From Christensenella sp. UBA4651 (GTDB lineage: Bacteria; Bacillota; Clostridia; Christensenellales; UBA1242): a stretch of 6,590 bases of DNA. The stretch spans positions 11,048 to 17,637 of the forward strand of contig DHMD01000039.1 of NCBI GenBank assembly GCA_002405615.1, in the 5' to 3' direction. Shown here piece by piece: positions 1-5,588 of the stretch; position 1 is the stretch's first letter, and every line of letters starts with the position of its first letter. The position numbers and the translations under genes are program-made. Under the pieces are notes generated by a model that saw only the letters and a program-made list of their open reading frames with translations, was not told where the DNA came from and did no database searches.

Positions 1-1
1 T

Positions 2-1807
2 CAGTTTAGCGATATTACGATTTTGGCTAGGACTAGAAGTAATGCGTTGATGGAAATTTTGAGTACTTTGACAGAGTTGGGGCTGCCTGTTGTTCCTGTT
101 AGTAAGGATAGTGTTTTGGAGGAGTATGAGGTAAGGCTTCTCTTTGACTTTTTGAATTTGGTAAACAATAGGACTGATGATATTTTTATTACCGAGTTTT
201 TGGTATCGCCTATCGTGGGGCTTGATGAGGAAGATTTGTGCAAAATTCGTGCTAATATGCCTAATACAGAGTATTTTTATCAATGCGTGTTAGGTTACGA
301 TGTGGGAGATGAGATTGGTCAAAAGGTAAAATATACGCTTGAATTAATTGAAAATAGCCGAGATTTGTTGATAAATGGTACTGTTTATGATGTTTTGATG
401 GATTTTTGCCACAAAACTGAATACTTGCACGTTGTGGCCGCAATGCCTGATGGCGAGGGAAAAGTTAGGAATGTTATGGGATTTGTCAATAGTTTTATCG
501 GCAAAAAGTACAATTTTGATTTGCGTGATTATTTGGCTAATATGGCTGAAAATATTGACAAAAACAAGATTTTGCGAGAGCCAAATACCGAGGCTAGTGT
601 AATCGGTGTGGTGACAATGCACCAAAGTAAGGGGCTGGAATACCCTATCGTTTTTATGGTAGATTGTGGTCATAATTATAATATTGAGGACAAAAAAGGC
701 GACTTTTTGTTGAGCTCGGAGTTGGGAATTGGTATGTATGCGTACGATTCAAAGAATCGTACAAAACGCAAAACAATTTTGCATAGTGCGGTAAAAGTGG
801 CTAGCAAGGATAAAGATTTGGCGGAAAGACAGCGTTTGTTGTATGTTGCAATGACTCGTGCAAAAAATCACTTGTTTATCTCTGGGGCGATGAAATTGGA
901 TAGTTTCCGTCCTTATCAGTCAGCTTATGCTCTCAAAACTACTCAAAATGATTTGAGTCTGATTTTGTCCGCTTTGTCTGGTGATGCTATAAATTCGCTG
1001 AATTGTATCGGTAGTTATACTCAAAAAATCGCTGGAAATAATGTGGAGTATTCTTTAATCAAAATGCCAGAAAATGGAGAAAGTGTAGAAAATATTGCTA
1101 TACCACACAAAAATGAGGGTATACCCGCAAAATATGAGGGGATACTGACAAAAAATATAGAGTATGTATATCCTTTTGCTCAAAGTAGTAATATTTCTCT
1201 CAATAATTCGGTTACTTCGCTCAATCGTGCTGTAAAAGACGAGGGTGAAAGTGTGTGCGATGAACCTCGCAAATTCGATTTGTCCGAAAACAAGTCTTTT
1301 GAAAATGTGGACACTGAGGTGGGTATTGCTTTTCACAAGGCGATGCAGTTGATTGATTTTGATTTGGACAGTGAGGAGGGAATTACTCAATTTTTGAGCA
1401 AAAAACTAACTAGCGATGAATTGAAACTAGTTAATTGTGGCAAGATATTACAAGCAATACGCAAGTTAAGACCTCTGATAAGCGGCGCAAAGTTGTTGCG
1501 AGAACAGGAGTTTATGATGAAAATTCCGCTAAATGAATTGTTAAAAACTGGGGTGAGCGATGAAGTATTGGTGCAGGGAATTATTGACTTGGTAATCATC
1601 AAAGATGACCAAATTATCATTTTGGATTACAAGACAAGTAATACTCGTGATATAGAAAAAACGGCAAAAAGTTACCTTACACAACTGCTTTGTTATCAAA
1701 AAGCGGTTGAAGCGGCTTGTGGTCGTCCTGTAAAACAAAAATTTCTTTACTTTTTTTTGCAAGAACGCTTAATATTAATTGACAATGATTGCGTAGTTTT
1801 TGTATAA
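2..1807 (+). CDS. addA: ATP-dependent helicase/nuclease subunit A (AddA), C-terminal half, 5' truncated
   Basis: About 601 residues are visible and the reading frame is open to the left edge, so the TTG at 23 is internal and not a start. AddA proteins usually run to about 1,200 residues, so this is roughly the C-terminal half; the Walker A region lies outside the window. Visible in order: a helicase motif IV-like FSDITILARTRSNA (5-46), motif V with VTMHQSKGLEYPIVFM (611-658), motif VI RLLYVAMTRAKNHLFIS (833-883), and a C-terminal RecB-type nuclease. The nuclease has GIAFHK with its His at 1334, GIIDL with Asp at 1586, LDYKT with Asp at 1625 and Lys at 1631, and QLLCY at 1682-1696, so every expected catalytic position is present. 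By family knowledge, AddA works with AddB to unwind and degrade broken ends and load RecA in the cytoplasm; addB is not in this window. The stop codon lies inside the -10 box of the next gene's promoter, and no terminator separates the two, so read-through is likely. Confidence 0.95.
   Translation, partial: QFSDITILARTRSNALMEILSTLTELGLPVVPVSKDSVLEEYEVRLLFDFLNLVNNRTDDIFITEFLVSPIVGLDEEDLCKIRANMPNTEYFYQCVLGYDVGDEIGQKVKYTLELIENSRDLLINGTVYDVLMDFCHKTEYLHVVAAMPDGEGKVRNVMGFVNSFIGKKYNFDLRDYLANMAENIDKNKILREPNTEASVIGVVTMHQSKGLEYPIVFMVDCGHNYNIEDKKGDFLLSSELGIGMYAYDSKNRTKRKTILHSAVKVASKDKDLAERQRLLYVAMTRAKNHLFISGAMKLDSFRPYQSAYALKTTQNDLSLILSALSGDAINSLNCIGSYTQKIAGNNVEYSLIKMPENGESVENIAIPHKNEGIPAKYEGILTKNIEYVYPFAQSSNISLNNSVTSLNRAVKDEGESVCDEPRKFDLSENKSFENVDTEVGIAFHKAMQLIDFDLDSEEGITQFLSKKLTSDELKLVNCGKILQAIRKLRPLISGAKLLREQEFMMKIPLNELLKTGVSDEVLVQGIIDLVIIKDDQIIILDYKTSNTRDIEKTAKSYLTQLLCYQKAVEAACGRPVKQKFLYFFLQERLILIDNDCVVFV
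1109..1150 (+). repeat. two tandem 21-nt units inside addA
   Basis: Two adjacent 21-base units (1109-1129 and 1130-1150, 16 of 21 bases identical by eye) encode KNEGIPA then KYEGILT. A third, more degenerate copy may precede them at 1088-1108 (ENIAIPH). They lie in the poorly conserved stretch between helicase motif VI and the nuclease domain, where length variation is tolerated. This looks like a small in-frame duplication without functional consequence. Confidence 0.5.
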
Positions 1808-1808
1808 T
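1779..1808 (+). promoter_or_regulatory. consensus sigma-A promoter for the 887-residue protein gene
   Basis: The -35 box TTGACA (1779-1784) and -10 box TATAAT (1803-1808) both match the housekeeping consensus exactly, with an 18-bp spacer. Transcription should start near A1815, giving a leader of about 39 bases before the ATG at 1854. The whole promoter lies in the final codons of addA, and the addA stop TAA is bases 1805-1807 of the -10 box. A perfect match predicts strong basal activity unless the overlapping palindrome binds a repressor. Confidence 0.85.
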
Positions 1809-1819
1809 GATTATACAAA
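1799..1819. promoter_or_regulatory. perfect 10-1-10 palindrome over the -10 box, candidate Fur/PerR-family operator
   Basis: Left arm TTTGTATAAT (1799-1808) and right arm ATTATACAAA (1810-1819) are exact reverse complements around G1809. The repeat covers the -10 box and the predicted start site, the usual place for a repressor operator. Its core, GTATAAT-G-ATTATAC, matches the 7-1-7 PerR box of Bacillus (TTATAAT-N-ATTATAA) at 12 of 14 arm positions, and the Fur box (TGATAAT-N-ATTATCA) at 10 of 14. Part of that match comes from the -10 box itself, so the regulator assignment is only a suggestion. The symmetry is directly visible and does not depend on it. Confidence 0.6.
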
Positions 1820-1838
1820 GATAGACAAGCTTTGTGAA
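1810..1838 (-). promoter_or_regulatory. possible divergent promoter reading antisense into the end of addA
   Basis: Because the palindrome is symmetric, the minus strand also carries a perfect TATAAT (complement of 1810-1815). Seventeen bases upstream of it on that strand is TTCACA (complement of 1833-1838), 5 of 6 to the -35 consensus. The geometry is good, but no minus-strand gene follows, so any product would be an antisense RNA to the 3' end of addA. This may be a by-product of the palindrome. Confidence 0.25.
1815..1835 (+). promoter_or_regulatory. 5'-terminal stem-loop in the mRNA leader
   Basis: ACAAAG (1815-1820) pairs perfectly with CTTTGT (1830-1835) across a 9-base loop; T1814 and G1836 could add a wobble pair. 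The stem begins at the start site predicted from the promoter, so it would cap the 5' end of the transcript. It ends 7 bases before the AGGAG at 1843-1847, leaving the ribosome site open. Such 5'-terminal stems often stabilise Gram-positive mRNAs. The stem is short and AT-rich, so stability is modest. Confidence 0.4.
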
Positions 1839-1853
1839 AAATAGGAGTTTATT

Positions 1854-4517
1854 ATGATTTCATTATTAGGTGCAGAAACCGCGCTAGATGCTATTGTAGA
1901 TTTCTTCAAAAGCATTGTGTCTGGTATGAGTTTGGACATTGTTATGTTCATCTCGGTCGGACTTTTGGCGGTAATCTTTATTGCTGCTATCCTACGCCTT
2001 GTGTGGTGTTATGAGAGTCGAGCAATACGGCAAATGCATAGAATTAATAAATATTTGAAGGAAAATCCGAAGATAAACGACTCTAATCTGGTTGAGTTTC
2101 ACAACAAGATGAGGAAGTTGCCTCGTAGGTTTAGGGACAGATGGCAGTTGTTTATGTTGGAGCGTGAGGGCAGCCCTAGTAGGTATATGACGGTGGAGTA
2201 TTGCGTAAAGCGCCCACTCTACAATAGCGCCTACAAGTCAGTTCGCAAGCAGATTACATACACTGCAATCGTGTTGGCGATTTTGTCATTCATCGGTTCG
2301 GTGGCTTACCTCGCAATTGGTAGCGGTGATAAGCTATTGAATGTGTCGATATTGTTGCAATTCTTGACAATTCCGTTGATTGTCGGGCTTTTTGGTTGCG
2401 TATTTTGTATGATAATCCAGTTGCGCTATACCGTTGTAACTAACAATTTTTATGATGAATTTACGGACTTTATGCGTAATATTGACAAATGTACAAATGC
2501 TATGCCTGACTATGTTGATTACGAATTGTTGTTTACTCCAAAGGAAATCAACGCAGGTATCCCTGTATTGCGTGAATATTTGGAGAAGCGTGCTTTGGAG
2601 GAGCAGCGACTCTTGGAAAAAGCGAAACAAGAGGACGCCAACCACAGCCCTTACAATTTTGCGGATTTAGGGGTAAATGGTTCGCAATTGATTGAGCGTG
2701 CTGTTACCGAGAGTGAGAAATTCTTGATGAGCAAAATCCAAATTCAGCAAGAAATCACTGATTTGGAGAAGCAATTACAGAAAACAGAGGCAAACAAAGA
2801 GGATATTGAGCGTGAGGCTAATAGAAAGTTGCAGGCTATCAAGGAGAACTTGGAGCGTTTGGACAAGGCTATGGCTGAAACCACAAACCGTGTGGAAATC
2901 AACTACAATAGGCGTCAAGCAACCGAGGAAATGAACAAAAAGGCGAAACTCGAAAAAGACCTCGAAAATATGCTTAACAAAGAGCAGGTACAGATTGACG
3001 CTCTGAATGTTGAAATCCAGAAACGAAAAGAGATTGTGGAAGGCAACAAGGAAGAGGTGGAAACCGCCCTCAAATCAGAGTACGACACCTTCGCTACAAA
3101 AGTTTATCAGGAGCTTACTGAAAAGATTACTCGTGATAATTCCGAGCAGATGCGCGACCTCGAAATGGTTATCGCTAGGTTAAAGGCAAAAGTTCAAGAA
3201 TACAACAAAGACATTGAGAAGCGTGATAATTTGGTAGAGGCTCGCTCTATCGAGGTAGAGAATTTGCGTCATGAGTTGCGTAAAGCAAAGACTATTATCA
3301 AGGATATGAACAAAAAGCGTGGCAAAAATGCTATCAATGTAGACGCCGTTATCAAAGAACCGGAGCATTACGACCCTGACAAGATTGCTGCCGAAAAGAA
3401 AGCAGAAGCAAAAGCTGATGAATTTGCCGAGGAGCCTGTCGCTCCAAAGCAAGATGAGTTTGTCGAGGTGGCTGCCCCTGTTGAGGTGCAAGCGCCACAA
3501 GACGAATTTATTGCCGAAGCTCCTATTAGTGGTGATGAGTTTGCTCAACCTATGGATATGCCTATCGAGGAGCAGAATGTTCCGGCAATTGAGCCTGAGT
3601 ATGTAGAGCAACCTATGGAGCAAAGTGCGTACGGTGGGGAATATGTTGAGCAACCTCAATTTGACCAAAATGGGGAAATATATGGCGAAATGCCTGCTGA
3701 TATGGGCTATGATATGCAGCAACCTATGGACGGGCAATTTGTTGAACAACCAATGCAAGACGAGTTTATACAACCCGAAATGCAGCCTGTTGATGAGTTC
3801 GAACAGCCTCAACAAGTTGACGAATTTGAGCCTGTGAATGTTGAGCAGGTCGAAAAAGATAATGGCGGCAAAAAGGCTCAAATCAAAAAAGGCAAGATTG
3901 TAAAACCAGCCAAAAAGCCTGCAAAAGACGAAAAAATTGAAGAAAAACCAGCAGAAAACAACGAGAAAGAGGAAAAATTAGAAGAAAAGACGGGCGGGGT
4001 CGCTTCTGAAACAGAAAACAAAGATACTCAAAAATCTGACAATGCGGAATTGAAGGCTGCTCATCAAGAGAACAAAGAAGCTATCGAAGATGTGAAATCT
4101 ACTGTCGATGCCTTGAAAAAGGAAATTGCTGAAATGAGCAAGGCAAAGGAAGAGGAAAAAGCGGCAGAAGAGGAGAAAAAGACGGCTGCCAACGATGAAT
4201 TGGAGGCTTTGCAAAAGCAAATTAATGCCGAAAACGAGCGTTTGAAGAAGCAACAAGAGGAGTTGCGTGCGCAGATTGACGAAACCTTGAAGACTATGGA
4301 AAAGGCAACGAATGCCACCAAGGCGGAGCGTACTCGTAATATCAAGAAGATTAAAGATTTGATTGCGCAGTTGAAGCAAGAGGCTGTTGAGGCAAAAGAG
4401 CGTGGTGCTAGCAAGTCTGAAATTAACAAGATAAACAAGTCTGCGGCGGAGTTGGTTAAGGTAATTGCCGACTACCAAGCAAACAAGCCAATTGCTTCAA
4501 AAACTGCTGAAAAGTAA
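1854..4517 (+). CDS. unrecognised 887-residue membrane-anchored coiled-coil protein with DEF-repeat linker
   Basis: I do not recognise this protein. The ATG at 1854 is preceded by AGGAG at 1843-1847 with 6-base spacing and by its own consensus promoter. Hydrophobic segments lie at about residues 28-51, 135-156 and 163-190. Positive charges flank the segment between the first two (many Arg/Lys, residues 54-133) and follow the third, so the positive-inside rule predicts N-terminus outside and a cytoplasmic tail of about 695 residues. That tail contains a charged, heptad-like coiled coil (about 286-490), a Pro/Glu/Gln-rich low-complexity linker (about 500-665), a Lys/Glu-rich stretch (670-725) and a second coiled coil (about 729-870). 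No enzymatic motif, ATPase site or LPXTG signal is seen. The architecture suggests a membrane-tethered scaffold, perhaps in cell division or envelope organisation, but that is inference only. The gene forms its own transcription unit, ending at an intrinsic terminator. Its coding region seems richer in C-ending codons (ATC, AAC) than addA, which would fit high expression. Confidence 0.9.
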   Translation: MISLLGAETALDAIVDFFKSIVSGMSLDIVMFISVGLLAVIFIAAILRLVWCYESRAIRQMHRINKYLKENPKINDSNLVEFHNKMRKLPRRFRDRWQLFMLEREGSPSRYMTVEYCVKRPLYNSAYKSVRKQITYTAIVLAILSFIGSVAYLAIGSGDKLLNVSILLQFLTIPLIVGLFGCVFCMIIQLRYTVVTNNFYDEFTDFMRNIDKCTNAMPDYVDYELLFTPKEINAGIPVLREYLEKRALEEQRLLEKAKQEDANHSPYNFADLGVNGSQLIERAVTESEKFLMSKIQIQQEITDLEKQLQKTEANKEDIEREANRKLQAIKENLERLDKAMAETTNRVEINYNRRQATEEMNKKAKLEKDLENMLNKEQVQIDALNVEIQKRKEIVEGNKEEVETALKSEYDTFATKVYQELTEKITRDNSEQMRDLEMVIARLKAKVQEYNKDIEKRDNLVEARSIEVENLRHELRKAKTIIKDMNKKRGKNAINVDAVIKEPEHYDPDKIAAEKKAEAKADEFAEEPVAPKQDEFVEVAAPVEVQAPQDEFIAEAPISGDEFAQPMDMPIEEQNVPAIEPEYVEQPMEQSAYGGEYVEQPQFDQNGEIYGEMPADMGYDMQQPMDGQFVEQPMQDEFIQPEMQPVDEFEQPQQVDEFEPVNVEQVEKDNGGKKAQIKKGKIVKPAKKPAKDEKIEEKPAENNEKEEKLEEKTGGVASETENKDTQKSDNAELKAAHQENKEAIEDVKSTVDALKKEIAEMSKAKEEEKAAEEEKKTAANDELEALQKQINAENERLKKQQEELRAQIDETLKTMEKATNATKAERTRNIKKIKDLIAQLKQEAVEAKERGASKSEINKINKSAAELVKVIADYQANKPIASKTAEK
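3417..3827 (+). repeat. DEF / QPM / VEQP short-motif repeats in a disordered linker
   Basis: Within the 887-residue protein the tripeptide DEF occurs seven times, at residues 522, 534, 550, 561, 636, 647 and 656 (first residue given). The gap between the fourth and fifth copies holds YVEQP at 583 and 597 and FVEQP at 629, plus QPM at 565, 586, 623 and 632. The region is rich in Glu, Pro, Gln and Asp with almost no Lys or Arg between 534 and 660, so it is very acidic and probably unstructured. Regularly spaced short motifs in such a linker commonly act as multivalent docking sites; the partner is unknown. Confidence 0.8.
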
Positions 4518-4530
4518 TAAAATTAACAGG

Positions 4531-4559
4531 AAAAGTCGCTTAAATGTGGCTTTTTTGTT
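4531..4559 (+). terminator. intrinsic terminator after the 887-residue protein gene
   Basis: AAAAGTCGC (4531-4539) pairs with GTGGCTTTT (4546-4554) around the 6-base loop TTAAAT. Two G-U pairs are needed in the stem. A run of six T residues (4551-4556) follows the GC part, and more T residues follow. It lies 13 bases after the stop codon. It is weaker than the later terminator at 5195-5220 but well placed to separate this gene from lemA. Confidence 0.75.
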
Positions 4560-4585
4560 GTTTTTGGGAAATTTGGTTTATTCGT

Positions 4586-4614
4586 TTGTCAAAATTTAGT
4601 TTATAGTTTATAAT
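4586..4614 (+). promoter_or_regulatory. sigma-A promoter of lemA
   Basis: The -35 box TTGTCA (4586-4591, 5 of 6 to consensus) and the -10 box TATAAT (4609-4614, exact) are separated by 17 bp. The predicted start near 4621 gives a leader of about 25 bases. With a terminator upstream and another after lemA, this supports lemA as a single-gene transcription unit. Confidence 0.75.
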
Positions 4615-4645
4615 AAAATCAACTAATTAAGTGAGGTATTGAATT

Positions 4646-5185
4646 ATGGGTATATGTGCGATTTTGGGTGCAATACTAGGCTGTATGTTACTGCTCATAG
4701 TGGTTGTTCTAGTTTGGTGGTTTGCTACTATGTATCAGGCGATTATTACTAAACGCAACAATGCAGAAGACGCTTTCGGCGAGTTAAACAATTTGCTCAA
4801 AGCAAGATATGAGGATGTCTCACAGTTCGTGGAGGCGATTGGAGAAAATTGTGATGATGAGATAAAATCACAACTTTTGAATGCTAGAAATTTGGCTATG
4901 GCGAGTGCGACTGTAAGTGAGCAACTTGCTAATGAGGCAAAATTGGAAATGCAAATTGAAAGGGCTTTGCTCATTTACCAAGAAAAAAAGCAAAATATGT
5001 CGCAGGAACAGCAAAAAATTTGTGATAATCTGTACAAAAATCAAGAATTTATCAACAAAAGCCGCCAGTTTTACAATTCAATGGTTAAGGCATACAATGA
5101 TAAGTTGACTACCGTTCCTGGGAAATTTTGGTCGCAGATGAGAAATTTGCAACCGATGACGATGTATAATTTACAAGTTGACTAG
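4646..5185 (+). CDS. lemA: LemA family protein
   Basis: This 179-residue protein is close to the usual LemA length of about 185. It has one N-terminal membrane segment (about residues 5-27) with almost nothing before it, then a helical domain. Family hallmarks visible are the helix KRNNAEDAFGELNNLLKARY (36-55), which corresponds to the conserved R-N-x-V-E-E-A-W ... L-x-x-R-Y-D segment, and the C-terminal FINKSRQFYNSMVKAYNDKL (135-154) followed by a VPG...PMTMY tail, matching the conserved A-R-x-x-Y-N-x-x-V-x-x-Y-N region. The ATG at 4646 has GAGG at 4633-4636 with a 9-base gap. LemA proteins are membrane-anchored and widespread, but their biochemical role is not settled. They are often encoded beside a TPM-domain protein or the HtpX protease; neither is here, and this gene stands alone between its own promoter and terminator. 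Confidence 0.9.
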   Translation: MGICAILGAILGCMLLLIVVVLVWWFATMYQAIITKRNNAEDAFGELNNLLKARYEDVSQFVEAIGENCDDEIKSQLLNARNLAMASATVSEQLANEAKLEMQIERALLIYQEKKQNMSQEQQKICDNLYKNQEFINKSRQFYNSMVKAYNDKLTTVPGKFWSQMRNLQPMTMYNLQVD

Positions 5186-5194
5186 ATTTTTCAT

Positions 5195-5220
5195 TCTCCC
5201 GCTATGGGAGATTTTTTTTT
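5195..5220 (+). terminator. strong intrinsic terminator after lemA
   Basis: TCTCCC (5195-5200) pairs perfectly with GGGAGA (5206-5211) around the loop GCTAT, followed directly by nine T residues (5212-5220). It starts nine bases after the lemA stop codon. The compact GC-rich stem and uninterrupted U-tract make this the best terminator in the window. Confidence 0.92.
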
Positions 5221-5250
5221 GTCATATTTGAAATCGCAAAAAAATAAAAT

Positions 5251-5254
5251 AAGG
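5251..5254 (+). promoter_or_regulatory. badly placed Shine-Dalgarno-like AAGG before the LysM gene
   Basis: AAGG is the only purine-rich ribosome-site-like sequence upstream. It lies one base before the ATG at 5256, too close for normal use, and 13 bases before an in-frame TTG at 5268, somewhat too far. An in-frame TAA at 5250-5252 rules out any earlier start. Initiation is therefore probably weak, or the transcript is close to leaderless. Confidence 0.4.
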
Positions 5255-5255
5255 T

Positions 5256-5579
5256 ATGATAAAAATTTTGGAACAAAAAAAGTTAGACGAAATTTTATAC
5301 ACCTGTTGCGAGGGGGATAGTATTGAAAGTATTGCTAGCAAGTTCGGTACAAGCGTACAAGAAATTAGGCAGTGCAATCCACTGCTCACGAATATTTATG
5401 CTGGGTGTATGATTTTGCTCAAAAATTTGGGTAAAAAGCGTGTTACAGTTGAGCCTTTGCAAACTTTGGAAATGATAGCGGACACGCACAATACGACCGT
5501 AAGTAAATTAATGAAACTTAATGACTTGAAATCGGAGCGGGTTTTTGTGGGAATGCAATTGTTAGTCGAGGATGAGTAG
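5256..5579 (+). CDS. small cytosolic-type protein with two LysM domains
   Basis: The protein has 107 residues, nearly all in two LysM-like modules. The first (about 14-56) has the typical core GDSIESIASKFGTSVQEIRQ, then N-P and a Gly before the last strand (YAGCMILL). The second (about 62-105) is more divergent, with TLEMIADTHNTTVSKLMKLN and FVGMQLLV. LysM domains bind N-acetylglucosamine-containing glycans such as peptidoglycan. There is no signal peptide or membrane segment, so the product would stay in the cytoplasm or, in a sporulating mother cell, could join the forespore surface as LysM coat proteins such as SafA do; that is inference. The first module carries four Cys (17, 18, 40, 51), unusual in so short a protein. 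Either ATG 5256 or TTG 5268 is the start; both lie before the first module. The gene is immediately followed by a SpoVB-like flippase gene, so a role in cell-wall or spore-envelope assembly is plausible. No convincing promoter was found in the 35 bases after the lemA terminator. Confidence 0.8.
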   Translation: MIKILEQKKLDEILYTCCEGDSIESIASKFGTSVQEIRQCNPLLTNIYAGCMILLKNLGKKRVTVEPLQTLEMIADTHNTTVSKLMKLNDLKSERVFVGMQLLVEDE

Positions 5580-5582
5580 GAG
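5578..5582 (+). promoter_or_regulatory. ribosome binding site of the flippase gene overlapping the LysM stop codon
   Basis: AGGAG (5578-5582) shares bases with the TAG stop codon (5577-5579) and sits 6 bases before the GTG at 5589. This fixes the GTG as the start, since the ATG at 5587 is in another frame and meets a stop at once. The arrangement implies translational coupling of the two genes. Confidence 0.75.
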
Positions 5583-5588
5583 AGTGAT

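Noticed and set aside
23..25. TTG at 23 as the start of a separate 594-residue protein
   Set aside because: The frame is open to the left edge and the upstream residues QFSDITI complete a helicase motif IV, so this is the interior of a truncated addA.
1800..1820. Palindrome after addA read as an addA terminator
   Set aside because: The arms are AT-rich with a one-base centre, so no proper RNA hairpin loop can form at full length, and no T-run follows on the + strand.
3180..3881. Long open frame (233 codons) on the minus strand inside the 887-residue gene
   Set aside because: It lies wholly opposite the coiled-coil and linker coding region, where Glu/Lys/Gln codons read as Leu/Phe/Ser-type codons in reverse. 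The Leu/Arg/His-rich translation resembles no protein and has no start signal of its own.
3978..4478. Overlapping minus-strand open frames opposite the second coiled coil
   Set aside because: These are low-complexity Leu/Phe/Ser-rich shadows of Lys/Glu-rich codons, with no ribosome binding site or promoter.
4598..4611. Tandem AGTTTAT heptamer in the lemA promoter spacer and -10 region
   Set aside because: Two perfect copies are present, but the tract is almost entirely A and T and the unit partly consists of the -10 box, so it is not distinguishable from chance.
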